From positions 1 to 64,000 of the forward strand of contig NZ_JACMYC010000005.1 in NCBI RefSeq assembly GCF_014266025.1: DNA of 64,000 bases, read 5' to 3'. Position numbers and translations under genes: made by a program. Of the stretch, positions 61,155 to 64,000 are shown in pieces. The notes beneath the pieces are model-generated. The model saw only the letters and a list, made by a program, of their open reading frames with translations. It was not told the origin of the DNA and searched no databases. Position 1 is the first letter of the stretch; each line of letters starts with the position of its first letter. Source of the stretch: Nocardioides deserti. GTDB lineage: Bacteria; Actinomycetota; Actinomycetes; Propionibacteriales; Nocardioidaceae.

Positions 61155-62141
61155 TCAGAACAGCGCGGAGGCGAGCGCCTGCCGGCCCCGGATGACGCGG
61201 GGGTCGTCGTTGCCGACGGCGGCGAAGAGGCCGAGGAGGTGCTCGCGGGCGGCGTTCCGCTCGTCGCCGGAGGAACGGCGGACCAGCTCGACGAGGCGGG
61301 CGAAGGCGTCCTCGACGTGGCCGCCGAGCAGGTCGAGGTCGGCGACCATCGTCTGCGCCTCGACGTCGTCGGGGTTGGCGGCGCCGGCGGCGCGGGCCTC
61401 GTTGAGGTCGACGCCCTGGGTCCGCTGCAGCACCTTGGCCATGGCGAGCCCGGCGGCGGCCTCGGCGTCGGCGGGGTTGGCGTCGACGAGCTTCTGGTAC
61501 TCCGCGACCGCGCGGTCGATGTCGCCCTCGCCGAGCGCGTCCTGGGCGGCGGCGTACCGCGGGTCGACCTGCGGCTCGTCGCCCTCACCGGCCGGGGCGG
61601 TGGCCTGCAGCGGCTGGTGCCGACCGGTCATCCCCTGCGCGGTCAGCTGCTGCATGACCTGGTTGAGCGCGGTGCGCAGCTCGTCGATCGGCAGCGCGTC
61701 CTGCAGCAGCGGCGCGGGCCGGCCGTCGAGCACGGCCACGACGAGCGGGATCGACGGGATCTGCATCGCCTGGGCGATCTGCGGGGCGGCGTCGATGTCG
61801 ACGAGGCCGGCGAGGAAGCGGCCCTCGTACTCCGCGGACACGGTTGCCAGGTCGTCGGCCAGCTGGCCGCTCTCCGGCATCCGGGTGCGGCTGTAGAACA
61901 CCAGCAGCACCGGCGCGGTCATCGAGGCCTCGATGACGGTCTGGAAGTTCTGCTCCGTCACGTCCACGGCGTACGACGACCCGCCGGCCGCTCCGGCAGG
62001 GGCGCCGGCGGGCGCGCCGCCGGCGGGGGCACCGCCGGGGCCGGCCGCACCCGGGCGGGCCGGCGGCGGGGCGGACGGGGCGGGTCGCTTCAGCGCCGAG
62101 AGGTCGATGGCACCGGGGCGCGAGAACGGCTGCTGCGTCAT
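61155..62141 (-). CDS. CnoX/YbbN-like co-chaperone: thioredoxin fold lacking cysteines + TPR
   Basis: A 328-residue protein. Low-complexity Ala/Gly/Pro N terminus (residues 1-55), a thioredoxin-fold domain about 58-160 in which the active-site position reads YSRTRMPESGQL with no Cys, and a C-terminal TPR region about 190-328 (ALGEGDIDRAVAEYQKLVDA). E. coli CnoX (YbbN) protects substrates and hands them to GroEL; the same architecture is widespread in actinobacteria. Loss of CxxC rules out disulfide exchange at the usual site. Cytoplasmic. Confidence 0.9.
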   Translation of the reverse strand: MTQQPFSRPGAIDLSALKRPAPSAPPPARPGAAGPGGAPAGGAPAGAPAGAAGGSSYAVDVTEQNFQTVIEASMTAPVLLVFYSRTRMPESGQLADDLATVSAEYEGRFLAGLVDIDAAPQIAQAMQIPSIPLVVAVLDGRPAPLLQDALPIDELRTALNQVMQQLTAQGMTGRHQPLQATAPAGEGDEPQVDPRYAAAQDALGEGDIDRAVAEYQKLVDANPADAEAAAGLAMAKVLQRTQGVDLNEARAAGAANPDDVEAQTMVADLDLLGGHVEDAFARLVELVRRSSGDERNAAREHLLGLFAAVGNDDPRVIRGRQALASALF

Positions 62142-62151
62142 GGCCGCGATT

Positions 62152-63369
62152 CTAGAGAGGCGCCGCCAGCCCGAGCTCGGCCGCCTCCTCGCGGAGCTCC
62201 TCGCGCACGCTCGGGTGCGCGGCGTGCTCGATCAGCCGCCGAGCCTGCTCGCGCTGGTCGTGACCGAGCACCTCGGCGACGCCCTGCTCGGTGACCACCG
62301 CGCTCATCTGGAAGGAGGTCACCGGCTCGTCGACGAGCGGCACGATCGTCGAGACGTCGGCCCTCGGGTGCCACGACCGCAGCGCGATCACCGCCTGCCC
62401 ACCGGGGCTGTGCAGCGCGCCGACGATGAAGTCGGTCTGCCCGCCGAAGCCGGAGTGGATCCGCGCCTTGATCCGCGAGGCGTTGGCCTGACCGAAGAGG
62501 TCGACCTGGAGCGCGGTGTTGACGCTGGTCATCGCTGGGTTCCGGGCGATCACGCCGGGGTCGTTGGTGGTCTCGGTGCGGGCCATGACGACCCGCTCGT
62601 TGCCGTCGACCCAGTCGATGAGCTCCTCGGAGCCGAAGAGGAACGACGAGGTGATCGGCACGCTCGTGTCCAGCGCGCCGGCCCGCTCGAGCGCGAGGAC
62701 GGAGTCGGAGAACATCTCGGTCCAGATCCGCAGCCCGCGCCGGCCGGCCAGGCCGCGCATGGTCGCGTCGGGCACCGCGCCGATGCCGGCCTGGAGGGTG
62801 GCGCCGTCGCCGACCCGGCCCGCGACGAGCGCGCCGATCCGCGCGGAGTCCTCGTCGATCGGCAGCACCGGCGCGTGCGCGAGCGGCTCGTCGGCCTCCA
62901 CCATGACGTCGACCGCCGACACGTCGAGCTCGGCGTCGCCGGAGGTCCACGGCAGGTGCCGGTTGACCTGTGCGACGACCAGCCCGCCGCGGGCGCGCGC
63001 CGACTCGATCGCCGCGGGCAGGACGTTCACCTCGGTGCCGAGCGACACCTTGCCCCCGCGCGGAGGCGTCGTGTGCAGCACGACCGCGTCGACGGGCATC
63101 ACGCCGCCGAACAGGGTCGGCACCAGCGAGAGCCGTGAGGGCACGTAGGACAACCGTGGGCTGCGCCGCTGCCCCGGCCCCACGAACGACGTCTCGAGGG
63201 TGACGCCGTCGCGGTCGGGCAGGCCCGGTTGCCCGTTGAGCGCCCACAGGCGGTACGACGGCAGCACGGCGTCGAGCAGGCGCAGCGTGTGCCACGGGGT
63301 GGCGTGGTTGCCGCTGACGACCACGCGGGGGTTCTCGGGCAGGCGACGGAGGGCGGTGGTGAGGTCCAC
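62152..63369 (-). CDS. Acetyl-CoA hydrolase/transferase family protein
   Basis: A 405-residue member of the two-domain class I CoA-transferase family (acetyl-CoA hydrolase / 4-hydroxybutyrate CoA-transferase). Seen: the N-terminal half with LHTTPPRGGKVSLGTEV, the Gly-rich QAGIGAVPDAT, and WTEMFSDS, whose Glu is the likely covalent catalytic residue, then SGFGGQTDFIVGA. It would move CoA between short acyl groups. The GTG at 63369 is 10 bp upstream-limited by the next gene; which acyl-CoA it uses is unknown. Confidence 0.9.
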   Translation of the reverse strand: MDLTTALRRLPENPRVVVSGNHATPWHTLRLLDAVLPSYRLWALNGQPGLPDRDGVTLETSFVGPGQRRSPRLSYVPSRLSLVPTLFGGVMPVDAVVLHTTPPRGGKVSLGTEVNVLPAAIESARARGGLVVAQVNRHLPWTSGDAELDVSAVDVMVEADEPLAHAPVLPIDEDSARIGALVAGRVGDGATLQAGIGAVPDATMRGLAGRRGLRIWTEMFSDSVLALERAGALDTSVPITSSFLFGSEELIDWVDGNERVVMARTETTNDPGVIARNPAMTSVNTALQVDLFGQANASRIKARIHSGFGGQTDFIVGALHSPGGQAVIALRSWHPRADVSTIVPLVDEPVTSFQMSAVVTEQGVAEVLGHDQREQARRLIEHAAHPSVREELREEAAELGLAAPL

Positions 63370-63393
63370 GCCCCCATCCCAGCAGAGGGCCGG

Positions 63394-63915
63394 TCAGCCC
63401 ACGCGCGGGCCGCGCAGCCCGGATCGCTGGACCACCCGCTGGATGGCGAGGTCGCGCTGCACCGGCCGGCCGACGTACCGGATGTCGCGCAGGCCCTGCT
63501 CCTGCGCCGCGGACTCGAAGCAGAAGTGCCCGAAGCCGAAGATCCGCCCGTGCAGCGGCCGGACGACGGTGATGTCGAGGATGCGGTGCAGCGGCATCGT
63601 GGCCATCTTGGTCGTCAGCACCCCGTGCACGCGGAAGACGCGCATGTTGGTGATGACGAACCGGTCGCGGTGCTCGCGCAGCGCGCCCCAGCCGGCGTGG
63701 AGCGCCAGCCCGATCGCCAGCACCAGCGCGAAGCCGGCCAGGTCGATATGGATCACCGGCACCCAGGCCAGCACGGCCACGGCGAGCAGCCCCTCGAGGA
63801 CCGGAACCGTGTACGCCGCCCAGTGGTGCCGCACCTCGTCGACGATGACCTCGCCCTCCTCCCGCAGGAGGTGGCGGCCGATGTCGGGCCCGCCGAGCGG
63901 GCGCGGCTGCTGCAC
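63394..63915 (-). CDS. PH-domain (bPH2-like, YdbS-type) membrane protein
   Basis: A 173-residue protein with two transmembrane helices (about residues 36-55 and 58-76) followed by a bacterial PH domain (DRFVITNMRVFRVHGVLTTK, then MPLHRILDITVVRP). Often linked to membrane stress or phospholipid-binding roles in actinobacteria; no enzymatic motif. It starts 4 bp after the end of the partial gene at 63920. Confidence 0.85.
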   Translation of the reverse strand: MQQPRPLGGPDIGRHLLREEGEVIVDEVRHHWAAYTVPVLEGLLAVAVLAWVPVIHIDLAGFALVLAIGLALHAGWGALREHRDRFVITNMRVFRVHGVLTTKMATMPLHRILDITVVRPLHGRIFGFGHFCFESAAQEQGLRDIRYVGRPVQRDLAIQRVVQRSGLRGPRVG

Positions 63916-63919
63916 CGGC

Positions 63920-64000
63920 TCAGAGCTCGCCGACGAAGTCGATCACCGCGTCGAAGAGGTTCCCGGTCCAGCTGACCAGCGTGCTGCCCACCGAACCGCC
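63920..64000 (-). CDS. C-terminal 26 residues of an unidentified gene (cut by window end)
   Basis: An open minus-strand frame enters from the right edge and stops at 63920, four bases before the PH-domain gene. The visible tail has alternating hydrophobic residues and ends in FVGEL; too little to name. The tight spacing suggests an operon with the PH-domain gene. Confidence 0.5.
   Translation of the reverse strand, partial: GGSVGSTLVSWTGNLFDAVIDFVGEL

Overview
The window is high-GC actinobacterial chromosome, most likely from the Nocardioidaceae (a Nocardioides-like organism). This is judged from base composition, frequent GTG starts, the conserved order lepA - rpsT - holA - comEC - comEA - degV - leuS, the rsfS - nadD - proA block, and a complete GlgE glycogen/alpha-glucan pathway. 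I see no prophage, insertion sequence, rRNA or CRISPR array. The genus is an inference; no comparison could be run.

Layout. 1-6.4 kb: leftward, translationally coupled surface-polysaccharide operon (two GT4 glycosyltransferases, a Wzy/WaaL-like polymerase, a NodB deacetylase, and an unusual kinase-flippase fusion). 6.4-10.1 kb: lipoprotein, coiled-coil protein, FemAB/CelD-like acetyltransferase, cupin-fold oxygenase. 10.2-22.7 kb: housekeeping core (lepA, sterol-desaturase-like membrane enzyme, APH-like kinase, rpsT, holA, comEC, comEA, degV, leuS); leuS is preceded by a tiny Leu-rich leader peptide and an intrinsic terminator, i.e. an attenuator. 22.9-30.1 kb: accessory redox and lipid genes (two SDRs, AraC regulator, Baeyer-Villiger monooxygenase, Dps, FadD19-like ligase with a KstR-type operator, MarR-like regulator). 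30.2-37.4 kb: Pmt mannosyltransferase, the murL-murD2 pair for the glutamate-racemase-independent route to D-Glu peptidoglycan, and a four-gene cassette resembling type VII secretion substrates. 37.5-38.1 kb: tRNA-Ala(GGC) followed on its 3' side by three 145-bp tandem copies carrying tRNA-Ala-like genes with an enlarged anticodon loop. 38.1-46.7 kb: histidine phosphatase, rsfS, nadD, a 51-residue membrane protein, proA, flotillin + NfeD, an AbiEi/DUF559-like protein, etfBA. 46.8-59.3 kb: glycogen metabolism (glgX; glgP divergent from glgE-treS-mak-glgB). 59.3-64 kb: Nudix protein, secreted GDPD, CnoX/YbbN-like co-chaperone, acetyl-CoA hydrolase/transferase family protein, PH-domain membrane protein and a gene cut by the window end.

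Regulation. Many genes carry a TANNNT-like -10 element ending exactly 6 or 7 nt before the start codon, so their mRNAs are predicted to be leaderless; the leuS leader peptide follows the same rule. Several transcription units end in long, near-perfect hairpins without a U-tract.
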